DNA from: an uncultured Verrucomicrobia subdivision 3 bacterium
GTDB taxonomy: Bacteria > Verrucomicrobiota > Verrucomicrobiae > Limisphaerales > UBA11358
Length of the DNA: 31,489 bases
NCBI GenBank assembly: GCA_903921455.1
Contig: CAIXPZ010000191.1
Coordinates: 1-31,489, forward strand
Reading direction: 5' to 3'
Below, piece by piece: positions 22,246-30,225 of this stretch. A program made the translations under genes and the position numbers. The notes under the pieces are model-generated. The model was not told the DNA's origin and did no database searches. It was given only the letters and a program-made list of their open reading frames with translations. Every line of letters begins with the position of its first letter. Within the stretch, counting starts at the first letter, position 1.

Positions 22246-23775
22246 TCAGTCAACAGCCTTTGCCAATTGCAGCGCCGCCTTGACCTTCAGCAAAAGCTCC
22301 GTGCTGGTGAAAGGCTTTTGCAGATAACCCGCGGCGTTCTTTTTGTCTTCCGGCATCACATACCCGCTGGTCGGAATCACCGGCAGATTCGGATCTAATT
22401 GCCGGATGCGTTCCATCAACTCGCGCCCACCCATGCCTGGCATTACCAAATCGGTGATAATCAAATCTACCGCGGTGCCGGGTTGATTCAACAGATTCAA
22501 TGCCTTCTGTCCGTTGCTCGCTGTCAAAACCTTGTAGCCAAAATCCGCCAGGATTGTTTCCGCCATCGTGAGCACCAGGCTTTCATCATCCACCACCAGC
22601 ACGGTTTCCGACCCGCGCAATTCCTTGCCGGCGCCGATGACTTCACGCACCAGCGATTTGTCCGCCGGCAGATAAACCCGCGCCGATGTGCCCATGCCCG
22701 GCTGGCTGGAAATCGCCACACCGCCGCCGTGATTGGTGATGATGCCATAGACCAGCGCCAGCCCCAGCCCGCGATGCGGCGGACGCTTGGTGGTGAAAAA
22801 TGGTTCAAAAATGCGCGGCAAAGATTCCGCGTCAATCCCCGAACCGCTGTCAGAAATTTCGACGCACGCATACGTCCCTGCCGCCAGCCGCACATTACGA
22901 TCCTGCGTCGCCTCGGTCAGTTCCACGTTCCGCGTCTGCACAGAGATCTGGCCCATGCCGCTGACGCCAAACGATTCCACCGCGTTCTCAAAGATTTTCG
23001 TGATGGCTTGCTGCACCTTCGCCTCGTCAAAGCGCGCGGCAAACAACGACTTTTCGGGCGCCAGCTTCCAGGTGAACCGCGCCCCGTGGGCATTTTGAAA
23101 AAACTCCACGCACCGGGTCACCACCGCATTCAAATTGCCCGGCGGCGCGCGCCGGGTTTCTTTTTCCTGCCGGCTGAACTGCGCCAGTTCCGCCGCAATT
23201 TCCGCCGCCCGCTGGGCCGACTTTTCCACCTCAAGCAGCGAGCGCCGCCATGGATGTTCCGGCTCCGCCTTGGTCAACAACAGCGACGTGTGCGCCAGCA
23301 CTCCCGTCAGGGCGTTGTTGAAATCCAGCGAAACCGTCCGCGCCAGTTGCAACACGCAATCCAGCTTCTGCTTAAGCGCCGCATCGCCGGAAGGCGCGGC
23401 GGTATTTTCCGCGACCAGCGCCGGCGGTGACGCCGGCGCGGTATCAGCGGGTAATAATTGCAGAACAAACCATTTTTTCCCGTCGCTTTGAAACTGACAG
23501 ATACTGGTGAAAAACGGGGTTGCCGCGCCCCGGGCAGTCTTAAATTTTAGAACGCCGCTTGGCGATGGTGATTGCTCCCATCGCGCCAAAAACTCAGTTG
23601 CCGCCCCGCCATTCTCCGGCGGCCAGACCGCTGCCAGGTTGGCCGCATCGCCGCCCAAAACCGGTCCAAAAACATTTCTTGCCGCCGCATTGGTCACGAG
23701 CACAAGACCGCTGGCGTCCACCAGCACTGCTGGCCACGCCGCATTCTCCAGACCAAAAACGACTTCAGGTTTCAT
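22246..23775 (-). CDS. Hybrid sensor kinase with receiver domain, phospho-accepting His replaced by Leu
   Basis: A 509-residue protein with no membrane segment. A PAS-like domain (8-110) is followed by the HisKA dimerisation helix pair (about 135-200), an HATPase domain (about 215-372) and a receiver domain (390-505). In this family the HisKA motif is AHDFNN; here residues 149-154 read SLDFNN, with Leu150 (CTG codon) where His should be. The ATP-binding boxes look intact: FENAVESF, SDSGSGI, FEPFFTTK, GLGLALVYGI. The receiver keeps its acidic pocket (VVDDE), phospho-acceptor Asp442 (ITDLVMPGMGG) and Lys487. It could be a non-autophosphorylating regulator or phosphatase. ATG 23775 was chosen over TTG 23793. 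Confidence 0.9.
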   Translation of the reverse strand: MKPEVVFGLENAAWPAVLVDASGLVLVTNAAARNVFGPVLGGDAANLAAVWPPENGGAATEFLARWEQSPSPSGVLKFKTARGAATPFFTSICQFQSDGKKWFVLQLLPADTAPASPPALVAENTAAPSGDAALKQKLDCVLQLARTVSLDFNNALTGVLAHTSLLLTKAEPEHPWRRSLLEVEKSAQRAAEIAAELAQFSRQEKETRRAPPGNLNAVVTRCVEFFQNAHGARFTWKLAPEKSLFAARFDEAKVQQAITKIFENAVESFGVSGMGQISVQTRNVELTEATQDRNVRLAAGTYACVEISDSGSGIDAESLPRIFEPFFTTKRPPHRGLGLALVYGIITNHGGGVAISSQPGMGTSARVYLPADKSLVREVIGAGKELRGSETVLVVDDESLVLTMAETILADFGYKVLTASNGQKALNLLNQPGTAVDLIITDLVMPGMGGRELMERIRQLDPNLPVIPTSGYVMPEDKKNAAGYLQKPFTSTELLLKVKAALQLAKAVD

Positions 23776-23827
23776 CAAAGATACGAGCCTCAAAAGCTAC
23801 GACGAATCCGCCAAATATCAAGGTGCA

Positions 23828-24226
23828 TCAACGGATGATGGTAAATGCCGCCGGCAATAGCTTTTGCACGGTGAAAGCCCGAATCTTCTTCAAGTCACCC
23901 ACGTCCGCCACAAATACCTTCGCGGTCGGGGCATATTCTGCCAGCAGTTGCCGACACGCACCGCACGGCATCGGCCCGCCGTCACAACGCGCCACCACCG
24001 CGACCGCCATAAAATTTTTCTTCCCCTCCGTCAACGCCTTGAATAAGGCGATGCGCTCCGCGCAGCAGGTCAAACCATAGCTCGCACTCTCCACGTTGGC
24101 GCCGCCGATGATTTCGCCGGATTTCGTCAGCAGCGCAGCGCCAACTTTGAAATTGGAATACGGCGACACAGACCCTTCGCGCGCCTTCGCCGCGGCTTGA
24201 ATCAGTTTATTTTTATTGATTGGCAT
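23828..24226 (-). CDS. cdd: Cytidine deaminase
   Basis: A 132-residue protein of the short, tetrameric cytidine deaminase type, which converts cytidine and deoxycytidine to uridine forms in pyrimidine salvage. The zinc site is complete: NVESASYGLTCCAERIA with Cys55 and catalytic Glu57, and MPCGACRQ with Cys88 and Cys91. Substrate residues in SPYSNFKVGAALL are also present. ATG 24226 overlaps the upstream purine nucleoside phosphorylase by 14 bases, so the two salvage genes are translationally linked. A TTG at 24238 is a less likely start. Confidence 0.95.
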   Translation of the reverse strand: MPINKNKLIQAAAKAREGSVSPYSNFKVGAALLTKSGEIIGGANVESASYGLTCCAERIALFKALTEGKKNFMAVAVVARCDGGPMPCGACRQLLAEYAPTAKVFVADVGDLKKIRAFTVQKLLPAAFTIIR

Positions 24227-25034
24227 AAAGTTCGGCAAAAATTTTGATTAGCGCCGCGCCGGTTTTTTTTACTCGCTCCGCCGTTTCCAGAACCTCTGCG
24301 TGCGACAGGTTTTTTTTGCTGATGCCCGCCGCCTGATTTGTGACGCAGGAAATGGCTGCCACGTTCAATCCCCATTGCCGCGCCGCAATCGCTTCTGGCA
24401 CCGTGCTCATGCCCACCGCATCCGCGCCCAGTGTGGCAAACGCACGAATCTCCGCCGGGGTTTCGTAACTCGGGCCGCTCACGGCCAGATAAATACCGCG
24501 CTGCAATTTCAGCCTGGCAATTTTTCCGGCGCGAAACAAAAGCTCGCGCAACTTCTGATCGTAAGTCTCGGTCAAATCCACAAAACGCGGCAACCCCGGC
24601 ATGGCCGCGCCCCGCAACGGATTGGTTCCCATTAAATTGATGTGGTCAGTCAGCACCATAAAATCGCCCGCGCGGAATTTTGGGTTGATGCCGCCGGCCG
24701 CGTTGGTCAACAGCAAAGTCGTGATGCCAAAAGCGGCCAGCGTTCGCACGGCAAACGTCACGCGTTCCATGGCATGGCCCTCGTAAAAATGCGCGCGTCC
24801 GCTCAACACGATGACCGGCGTCTTGCCGAGATGGCCGAAATACAATTCACCCGCGTGGCCGCTGACGGTGGGCATGGGAAAGCCGGGGATTTTGGCGTAA
24901 GCGATCTTCTTCTCCACGCGCAGTTCGGCAAGAACATGGTGAAACCCGCTGCCAAGGACGATGGCGAACTTCGGTCGCAGCGTGGAAGTTTTCTTGAGCC
25001 TCGCGGCGGCGGTATCAGGACTGGCTAAAGGCAC
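24213..25034 (-). CDS. Purine nucleoside phosphorylase (trimeric type)
   Basis: A protein of about 273 residues from the trimeric PNP/MTAP family, which splits purine nucleosides with phosphate. Family motifs are visible in order: FAIVLGSG (phosphate loop), FPMPTVSGHAGELYFG, SGRAHFYEGH, LLLTNAAGGIN, GPSYETPAEIRAF with the purine-binding Glu, and AISCVTNQAAGI with the purine-binding Asn. This points to the inosine/guanosine-type enzyme. The start is uncertain: GTG 25034 gives the usual 23 or so residues before the phosphate loop, while TTG codons at 25043 and 25079 are alternatives. It lies between the aminotransferase and cytidine deaminase genes. Confidence 0.92.
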   Translation of the reverse strand: MPLASPDTAAARLKKTSTLRPKFAIVLGSGFHHVLAELRVEKKIAYAKIPGFPMPTVSGHAGELYFGHLGKTPVIVLSGRAHFYEGHAMERVTFAVRTLAAFGITTLLLTNAAGGINPKFRAGDFMVLTDHINLMGTNPLRGAAMPGLPRFVDLTETYDQKLRELLFRAGKIARLKLQRGIYLAVSGPSYETPAEIRAFATLGADAVGMSTVPEAIAARQWGLNVAAISCVTNQAAGISKKNLSHAEVLETAERVKKTGAALIKIFAELYANQ

Positions 25035-25086
25035 TGTTTTCAATGGTTTAATTCTGCCCGAACTGCCCCCGACAACCAAAAGAATT

Positions 25087-26262
25087 TTATTTCTTCGCCG
25101 CCAGATTCTGCACATGACGCTCAATGCGGTTGCTCGCTTCGATGAGCTGCTCATAGCTCGTCGCGAAGCATGCGCGGCAGAAGCCCTTCCCGTTCTCGCC
25201 GAAGGCCGAGCCGGGAACGATGGCCACTTTCTCCGTCTGCAACAAACCAATGGCGAAATCTTTTTCGTTCATGCCGGTCTTGCTGATGTCCGGGAACGCG
25301 TAGAACGAGCCGCGCGGCAGATGGCATTTCAAACCGATTTCATTGAACCGGCGCACGATGAAATCGCGGCGGCGATGATATTGATCGCGCATCTTTTTCA
25401 TCGCGTCCTCGCCGCGCACGAGCGCCTCGATGGCGGCTTCCTGCGCGATGATGGATGCGCAGAGCATCGAGTATTGATGCACCTTCATCATCGCCTCGAT
25501 GAGCGTCGCCGGGCCGCAGGCGTAGCCGATGCGCCAGCCGGTCATCGAGAACGCCTTGGAAAATCCGTGCAGAAAAATCGTGCGCTCCTTCATGCCAGGC
25601 AAACTCGCAATGCTCGTGTGAACGCCCTCGAACGTCAGCTCGGAATAAATTTCGTCGCTCAACACAATCAGGTCTTTTTCCACCGCGAACTTCGCGATGG
25701 CTTCGACCTGCGCGCGGTCGCACGTGCCGCCGGTGGGATTGCACGGCAGGTTGAGCATTAAAATCTTGCAGCCGGGTTGCCACGCGGCACGGAGCGCGTC
25801 CACAGTGAGCGCGAAGCCGTCCTTGGCGAATGTCGGCACGGGCACGGGAATGCCGTGGGCGAGCGTGATGCTCGGCGAATAGCTGACGTAGCACGGCTGG
25901 TGAAACATGACCTTGTCGCCGGGATTGATGAGTGCGCGGCAGGCGAGGTCGAGCCCTTCGCTGACGCCGACGGTGATGATGATTTCGTTCTCCGGAGCGT
26001 AACTGACGTTGAAATTCTGCTCGACGTATTTGTTGATGGCGCGGCGCAGTTCGATGAGGCCGAGGTTGGACGTGTAATGCGTCTTGCCCTTTTCAAGTGC
26101 GTAAATGCCGGCCTCGCGGATGTGCCAGGGCGTGTCGAAATCCGGTTCGCCGACGCCGAGCGAGATGGCGTCCTTCATCTTGGCGACGATGTCAAAAAAG
26201 TCACGGATGCCTGACTTGGGCAGGTTGACGACGTGCTTGGCGATGAAACGGGATTGGTCCAT
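25087..26262 (-). CDS. PLP-dependent aminotransferase, class I/II
   Basis: A 391-residue fold-type I aminotransferase. The pyridoxal-phosphate lysine is Lys236 (LHGFSKAFSMTGWRIGY). Other cofactor residues are Asn175 (PCNPTGG), Asp203 and Tyr206 (LSDEIYSEL), with SLGVGEPDFDTP near the N-terminus as in PatA/AspC-like enzymes. The amino donor and acceptor cannot be fixed from sequence; aspartate, alanine or aromatic substrates are all possible. The Lrp-family gene 42 bases upstream on the same strand suggests amino-acid-responsive control. The leader (ttttcaaaaATGG) lacks a Shine-Dalgarno. Confidence 0.94.
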   Translation of the reverse strand: MDQSRFIAKHVVNLPKSGIRDFFDIVAKMKDAISLGVGEPDFDTPWHIREAGIYALEKGKTHYTSNLGLIELRRAINKYVEQNFNVSYAPENEIIITVGVSEGLDLACRALINPGDKVMFHQPCYVSYSPSITLAHGIPVPVPTFAKDGFALTVDALRAAWQPGCKILMLNLPCNPTGGTCDRAQVEAIAKFAVEKDLIVLSDEIYSELTFEGVHTSIASLPGMKERTIFLHGFSKAFSMTGWRIGYACGPATLIEAMMKVHQYSMLCASIIAQEAAIEALVRGEDAMKKMRDQYHRRRDFIVRRFNEIGLKCHLPRGSFYAFPDISKTGMNEKDFAIGLLQTEKVAIVPGSAFGENGKGFCRACFATSYEQLIEASNRIERHVQNLAAKK

Positions 26263-26304
26263 TTTTGAAAACGTGAAACCGAGATCTTAGAAATTAAATT
26301 TGAA

Positions 26305-26787
26305 TTACGGCGCGACCTTGAGCCGTTCCGTTTCCTCGACTTTGCCGCCGAGCAGGAAGCCGTGTTCCTTGTAGGAGCGCAGCATGAAATGCGTGGCTGT
26401 GGAGAGCACGCCCTCGATGGTGGAAAGCTTTTCCGAGACGAACGCCGCGACTTTTTGCAGGCTCGCGCCGTTGACGAACACCAGCAGGTCGTAGCCGCCG
26501 GACATGAGGTAGCAGGATTCCACCTCGTCGAACTTGCTGATGCGCTCAGCCAGGCGGTTGAAGCCGCCGCCGCGCTCGGGCGTGATGCGCACCTCGATGA
26601 CGGCGCGAACGACGCCGGATTCTTCAGCGGCAAGGTTCAGCACCGGTCGAACGCCCAGCAGGACGCCGTCTTTTTTCAGCGCGTCGAGCTGGCGGTTGAC
26701 TTCGGCTTCGGACAGGTTAAGCACCTGCGCCATCTGCGCGGTGTTCAGGCTGCCGCCTTCGAGCAAAAGTTTGATAATCGGCTTCAT
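26305..26787 (-). CDS. Lrp/AsnC-family transcriptional regulator
   Basis: A 160-residue protein with an N-terminal helix-turn-helix (LNTAQMAQVLNLSEAEVNRQLDALKKDGVL lies at about residues 14-43) and a C-terminal RAM ligand-binding domain (about 60-140, with VESCYLMSGGYDLLVFV). Members sense amino acids and control amino-acid metabolism genes as dimers or octamers. The downstream aminotransferase is the obvious target, by context. The ATG overlaps the TGA of a 26-codon upstream reading frame. Confidence 0.92.
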   Translation of the reverse strand: MKPIIKLLLEGGSLNTAQMAQVLNLSEAEVNRQLDALKKDGVLLGVRPVLNLAAEESGVVRAVIEVRITPERGGGFNRLAERISKFDEVESCYLMSGGYDLLVFVNGASLQKVAAFVSEKLSTIEGVLSTATHFMLRSYKEHGFLLGGKVEETERLKVAP

Positions 26788-26864
26788 CGGACGGCCAGTT
26801 TCGCAAAATCCGGCGGCAAATCCACCTCAAATTCCTCTGTTCGGGTTGGCAATTGCCCGCTCAT
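26784..26864 (-). CDS. Possible 26-residue leader ORF overlapping the lrp start
   Basis: An ATG-initiated frame encoding MSGQLPTRTEEFEVDLPPDF and six more residues ends in a TGA that overlaps the Lrp-gene ATG (cATGA). The four-base overlap suggests translational coupling. There is no Shine-Dalgarno and no recognisable domain, so chance remains possible. Confidence 0.3.
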   Translation of the reverse strand: MSGQLPTRTEEFEVDLPPDFAKLAVR

Positions 26865-27012
26865 TGTCAAAGGTCAGGCGCCTAATTTCCCACCGCCGGC
26901 ATGCAACTTTATGTTCAACCTAGCCATTCATATCAGATGTTCACCAACGAAACTCCGAAACAACTCACACCATAACCAAAATAAATGATAAAATACATGA
27001 TCACCCCTGGAA

Positions 27013-27246
27013 GCCAATTACAATAGAAAGATCGACCTGCCCGGCTACAGCAGCCACCAGTTCAGCGTCACGCTGAAGTCGGAGCTGTCAGACATCACGC
27101 AGGCGGAGAAAGAATCAGCGCGGCTCTATGCCGTGTTGTAGAGCAGCGTAGACCACAACATCCAGCAAGTCGGCTATTGCCGCTCCTTGACCAGTTGCTT
27201 ACCAATGCGGATGTGCATGTCCACACTGCCGCCACCAACGGGTTGA
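27013..27246 (+). pseudogene. Degenerate coding relic with internal stop, unknown family
   Basis: In one plus-strand frame the DNA reads convincingly protein-like: NYNRKIDLPGYSSHQFSVTL, then KSELSDITQAEKESARLYAVL, a TAG at 27139-27141 where CAG (Gln) would continue, and SSVDHNIQQVGY. No start codon is in place and the frame dissolves into low-quality sequence before a TGA at 27246. It looks like the N-terminal part of a gene inactivated by a nonsense change and truncation. I cannot name the family. It sits in the roughly 600-base stretch (26865-27465) without an intact gene. Confidence 0.45.
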
Positions 27247-27335
27247 AAGAATTTCACACCGTGGAAGCCTCAATTCGCCGGCACCCCAGCTTTGCGCCTC
27301 CACTCCTCAGTGCTAAATGCCTGTGCTGCTCGCCC

Positions 27336-27361
27336 TTCGTGTTCATTCGTGTAATTCGTGT
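27336..27361 (+). repeat. Dispersed 'ttcgtgttcattcgtgt' repeat, copy 1
   Basis: TTCGTGTTCATTCGTGT (27336-27352) followed by another AATTCGTGT unit. The same 17 bases recur at 29147-29163. No gene overlaps it. Confidence 0.8.
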
Positions 27362-27465
27362 CGGGGTCTTGAGCCGCATGATTTTTGGGCGACGGCGCGT
27401 CGGCAGACCGCCGCCATTAAAGGTTCGCAGTTGAAAGTTTGACGGTCCAGCAGCACTATTCCGGC

Positions 27466-28164
27466 ATGGGACTCGACGGTGTTGAAATCATAATGGCGGT
27501 CGAGGATGCCTTCGATATTCAGATCGAAGATGCCGCGGCTGCGAAGATGGTCACGCCGCGTCTCTTGATCGACTACGTCCTCGGCAAAATCACCACCACC
27601 ACCGCTACCGTCTGCCTCACGCAGCGCGCCTTCAATCTGCTGCGCAAATCGCTCGTCCAAAAATGCGGTTTGAAGCGGGCACAGATCACCCCGGATGCCC
27701 GTCTCTCGCAGTTGATCGGCAAAGTGCACCGTCGCGAATGGCTCGATAAAATCACTGCCGAGCTGGCCATAAAAAAACCACCGGCCTTGGTCCGGCCGAA
27801 ATGGCTGACGATTGTTTTGTTTGTGGCGGCGGTTTTGGCGGGCGTGTGGGCCGTAGCGCTGGCACTTCCGTCTCTCACCACGCTGGCTTTCCTGATTTTT
27901 GCGGTTGTCGCTATCGGGATTGGTGTCATCGGCGCAAAGCTCACCCAGTCGCAGTGCACCGAGTTTCCCACGGAATTGCAAACCGTCGGCACCCTTGCCC
28001 GCTGGGTCATGACGCACAAGCCGGACCTGGCCAACACCAACATCCCCAAATGGACGCCCGATCAAGTCGAGGCGCGCGTTCGGGAAATCATCGTGGAACA
28101 ACTCGGCTGCAAACCCGACTTCAGCCTGGACGCCAGTTTCGTCAAAGACCTCGGCTTGAGCTAG
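27466..28164 (+). CDS. Membrane protein with two partial acyl-carrier-like segments
   Basis: A 232-residue protein. Residues 1-41 resemble helices II to IV of an acyl carrier protein: MGLDGVEIIMAVEDAFDIQI, then a TPRLLIDYVL segment. The phosphopantetheine Ser of the DSxE motif is Gly5. Residues 50-100 are charged, 112-133 and 137-157 are two hydrophobic transmembrane segments, and residues 199-232 (VEARVREIIVEQLG ... ASFVKDLGLS) look like helix I and the following loop of an acyl carrier, stopping just where the Ser motif would come. The fold may be completed in permuted form or between subunits. It cannot carry an acyl group in the normal way. ATG 27466 was chosen over TTG 27439 because the family-like 'MGLDxVE' begins there. 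Confidence 0.75.
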   Translation: MGLDGVEIIMAVEDAFDIQIEDAAAAKMVTPRLLIDYVLGKITTTTATVCLTQRAFNLLRKSLVQKCGLKRAQITPDARLSQLIGKVHRREWLDKITAELAIKKPPALVRPKWLTIVLFVAAVLAGVWAVALALPSLTTLAFLIFAVVAIGIGVIGAKLTQSQCTEFPTELQTVGTLARWVMTHKPDLANTNIPKWTPDQVEARVREIIVEQLGCKPDFSLDASFVKDLGLS

Positions 28165-28206
28165 CCGGCTTGCCCTCGGCGACAAAACCGCCATCATGAC
28201 GGAATC

Positions 28207-29142
28207 ATGGCACAGTGGCGAAATCGGGCATTTCTCTCCGGCAGCGTAATTGCGGTAGTCGTGCTGGGTGCGATTCTGACTAGCAAACCTGAACCATCTT
28301 ATCAGGGCCGGTCGCTGAGTAGCTGGCTTGAAACCTACGGCGCGGAAATGGATAACGCCCAGGATGTTCAGAAAGGGGGCGCCGCCATCCGCCATATCGG
28401 CACCAACTCACTGCCGTTCCTCTTGCGGTGGACGAGTTACGAACCACCCCATTATGGAATCCATCGCGACCACATCTTCATTTGGCGCATAAGGCCCGAT
28501 GAAATTCTTCCGCTTGCCGTCCAGAATTGGATTGAACCGAGCCAAAAAGGGAAACGTGCCAATCTCGCTGCCAGGTCTTTTGAGCTTTTTAAAGATCAGG
28601 CTCAACCCGTCATTCCGCGTTTGGACGCTTTGATGAACGACCGGCGATACCCGGTGGCATCGAGAAACGCCGTCGTTGCCCTGACCTCGATCGGGCGTGA
28701 TGCCATTCCGGTCTTGGCGGCTCAACTTGCCAAAACCAACGCCCCGAACCGTCGTTTGGTGATCAGACAGTGCGCTTTGTATCCGGAGCTTGCCACCAAT
28801 GTTGATTTCATTCTGCCGCAGCTTATCCGTTGTCTGGATGACCATGATCCGTGGATTCGCTTGCGAGCGGGCCAATCGCTGTCCCAGATTGCCCAGCGAT
28901 TTCAACCTCAACCCGCCATCGTGGTCCCGGTCCTGATCCAATGCCTGCGCACAGGTTCGCGGGGTGTGCCGCGAATTTCGGCTATCCTCGGCCTCTACGA
29001 ATATGGTGTTCAGGCGCGCGCGGCTGTGCCGATCCTGCTCCAAATGACTGCGGATCCTGACGAAAAAATTCGCAACCTGGTCACCAACACCTTGCTGAAT
29101 ATCGCCCCCGAGTCGATTGCCAACCCCGCGCCTCTGCGTTAA
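28207..29142 (+). CDS. Membrane-anchored HEAT-repeat protein
   Basis: A 311-residue protein with an N-terminal anchor (residues 8-26, RAFLSGSVIAVVVLGAIL) and then alpha-helical repeats of HEAT/PBS-lyase type. Examples are PVASRNAVVALTSIGRDAIPVL, at about residue 150, and IRLRAGQSLSQIAQ and PRISAILGLYEYGVQARAAVPILLQ further on. The opening YQGRSLSSWLETYG after the anchor is a pattern I have seen in verrucomicrobial proteins. HEAT proteins usually act as binding scaffolds, and no enzymatic motif is present. It starts 42 bases after the acyl-carrier-like membrane protein and may share its transcript. Confidence 0.85.
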   Translation: MAQWRNRAFLSGSVIAVVVLGAILTSKPEPSYQGRSLSSWLETYGAEMDNAQDVQKGGAAIRHIGTNSLPFLLRWTSYEPPHYGIHRDHIFIWRIRPDEILPLAVQNWIEPSQKGKRANLAARSFELFKDQAQPVIPRLDALMNDRRYPVASRNAVVALTSIGRDAIPVLAAQLAKTNAPNRRLVIRQCALYPELATNVDFILPQLIRCLDDHDPWIRLRAGQSLSQIAQRFQPQPAIVVPVLIQCLRTGSRGVPRISAILGLYEYGVQARAAVPILLQMTADPDEKIRNLVTNTLLNIAPESIANPAPLR

Positions 29143-29146
29143 ATAA

Positions 29147-29163
29147 TTCGTGTTCATTCGTGT
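29147..29163 (+). repeat. Dispersed 'ttcgtgttcattcgtgt' repeat, copy 2
   Basis: An identical 17-base match to 27336-27352. It lies directly between the HEAT-protein stop and the primase-like relic. Confidence 0.8.
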
Positions 29164-29187
29164 CTCGTGGTGGCAGTCCGCAAGGAC

Positions 29188-29631
29188 CTAGGACTTGAGC
29201 CAGACGATGCGTTGCAGTTTTCCCTCCCGATACGCGCCGGGCAACCGCACCGGCTGGGAATAGGTGAACAGTTTTGGATCGCAGCCGAACGTCGTGAGCA
29301 CGGCCTTCAACTGCTCTTCCATGCGTGGCGTGCGCGGCGCGTCAAACCATCCGTGCAGACTTTTGCCGGCGGTATCAATAAAGGCGTGCAGGTTGAAATG
29401 CAGCCGCTGGTTCAGAAATGCGAAGATGGCGCCCACTTCATCCTTCGGCAGCGTGTCGCTATCCACGACCATGAAGCGCGTCCCGTTGCAGTTGCGTTGC
29501 TGCGCTGGAAACTGCCCGGCTTGAACGACGAGCCGCAGGTGAAATTGCCCATTACCGGCACGATTCCCGAATCCCGACGCCAAAGGATGTGGCCCTTTGG
29601 AATCCACTCGATTTTGTGTCGCCAGCGTCAT
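29188..29631 (-). pseudogene. Fragment of a primase-polymerase-type protein
   Basis: A 147-codon frame. Residues from about 53 on (RFMVVDSDTLPKDE, AFIDTAGKSLHGWFD, FGCDPKLFTYSQPVRLPG, LQRIVWL) match the C-terminal part of the primase-like domain found in phage and plasmid replication proteins and large primase-helicases. The usual N-terminal half and any helicase are absent and the frame stops at the end of the domain. Upstream, another frame near 29490-29560 reads NGNFTCGSSFKPGSFQRSN, more protein-like than the open frame, which suggests a frameshift. So this is probably a relic of a mobile replication gene. A short standalone protein is less likely. Confidence 0.6.
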
Positions 29632-29695
29632 GGTCCTAAATCATAATTGCGATGGTCACCATTTTATACGGCGGCATTCACATTACAAAAACACG

Positions 29696-30067
29696 ATGCT
29701 CCCAGAGAAACTACAGCAAATCATGAAGCAGGACGGGGTGGTTGCCATTGCCACCTTGGGGCCGGATGGACCGCACATGGTCAATACCTGGAATAGCTAC
29801 CTGAAAATATCAGAAGATGGCCGGCTGTTTATCCCTGCCGGCTACATGCACAAGACGGAAGCTAATATTGCCCACAATCCAAACGTTTTGATAACCTTGG
29901 GGAGCAGCAAGGTGGAGGGGTTGCATGGATCGGGGGCCGGTTTCTTGATCAACGGCAAGGCGCAGTTCGTGATGTCCGGTCCGGATTATGATTTCATGAA
30001 AGCCAAGTTCAGTTGGCTGCGAGCCACCTTGGCCGTCACCATCGAAACAGCCACACAAACTTGGTGA
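29696..30067 (+). CDS. Pyridoxamine 5'-phosphate oxidase-like (split-barrel flavin-binding) protein
   Basis: A 123-residue protein with the split-barrel opening MLPEKLQQIMKQDGVVAIAT, LGPDGPHMVNTWNSYLKI, a GRLFIPAGYMHKTEANIAHNPNVLITLG stretch from about residue 41, and FLINGKAQFV. The family binds FMN, F420 or haem as dimers and includes oxidases and reductases of many substrates; no substrate can be named. An upstream TTG-rich extension to 29597 is in frame but ATG 29696 gives the normal family start. The gene stands alone between relics. Confidence 0.82.
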   Translation: MLPEKLQQIMKQDGVVAIATLGPDGPHMVNTWNSYLKISEDGRLFIPAGYMHKTEANIAHNPNVLITLGSSKVEGLHGSGAGFLINGKAQFVMSGPDYDFMKAKFSWLRATLAVTIETATQTW

Positions 30068-30225
30068 AGCAGCTGCACTCATGAGCAAACTCGCCCCGTC
30101 TCAATCGCCGGCCAACCGCTTAAACCTCATCTCGACAAACTGCCGACGCCGACCTAAAGTCAAAATCATGAAACCGGATAGGCTACACCGGCCGAAGTCC
30201 ATTGTTAGTTAGACCACTCTACGCC

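Noticed and set aside
26362..26988. 208-codon plus-strand frame opposite the Lrp gene
   Set aside because: It is the antisense of a well-supported Lrp/AsnC protein and has no domain features.
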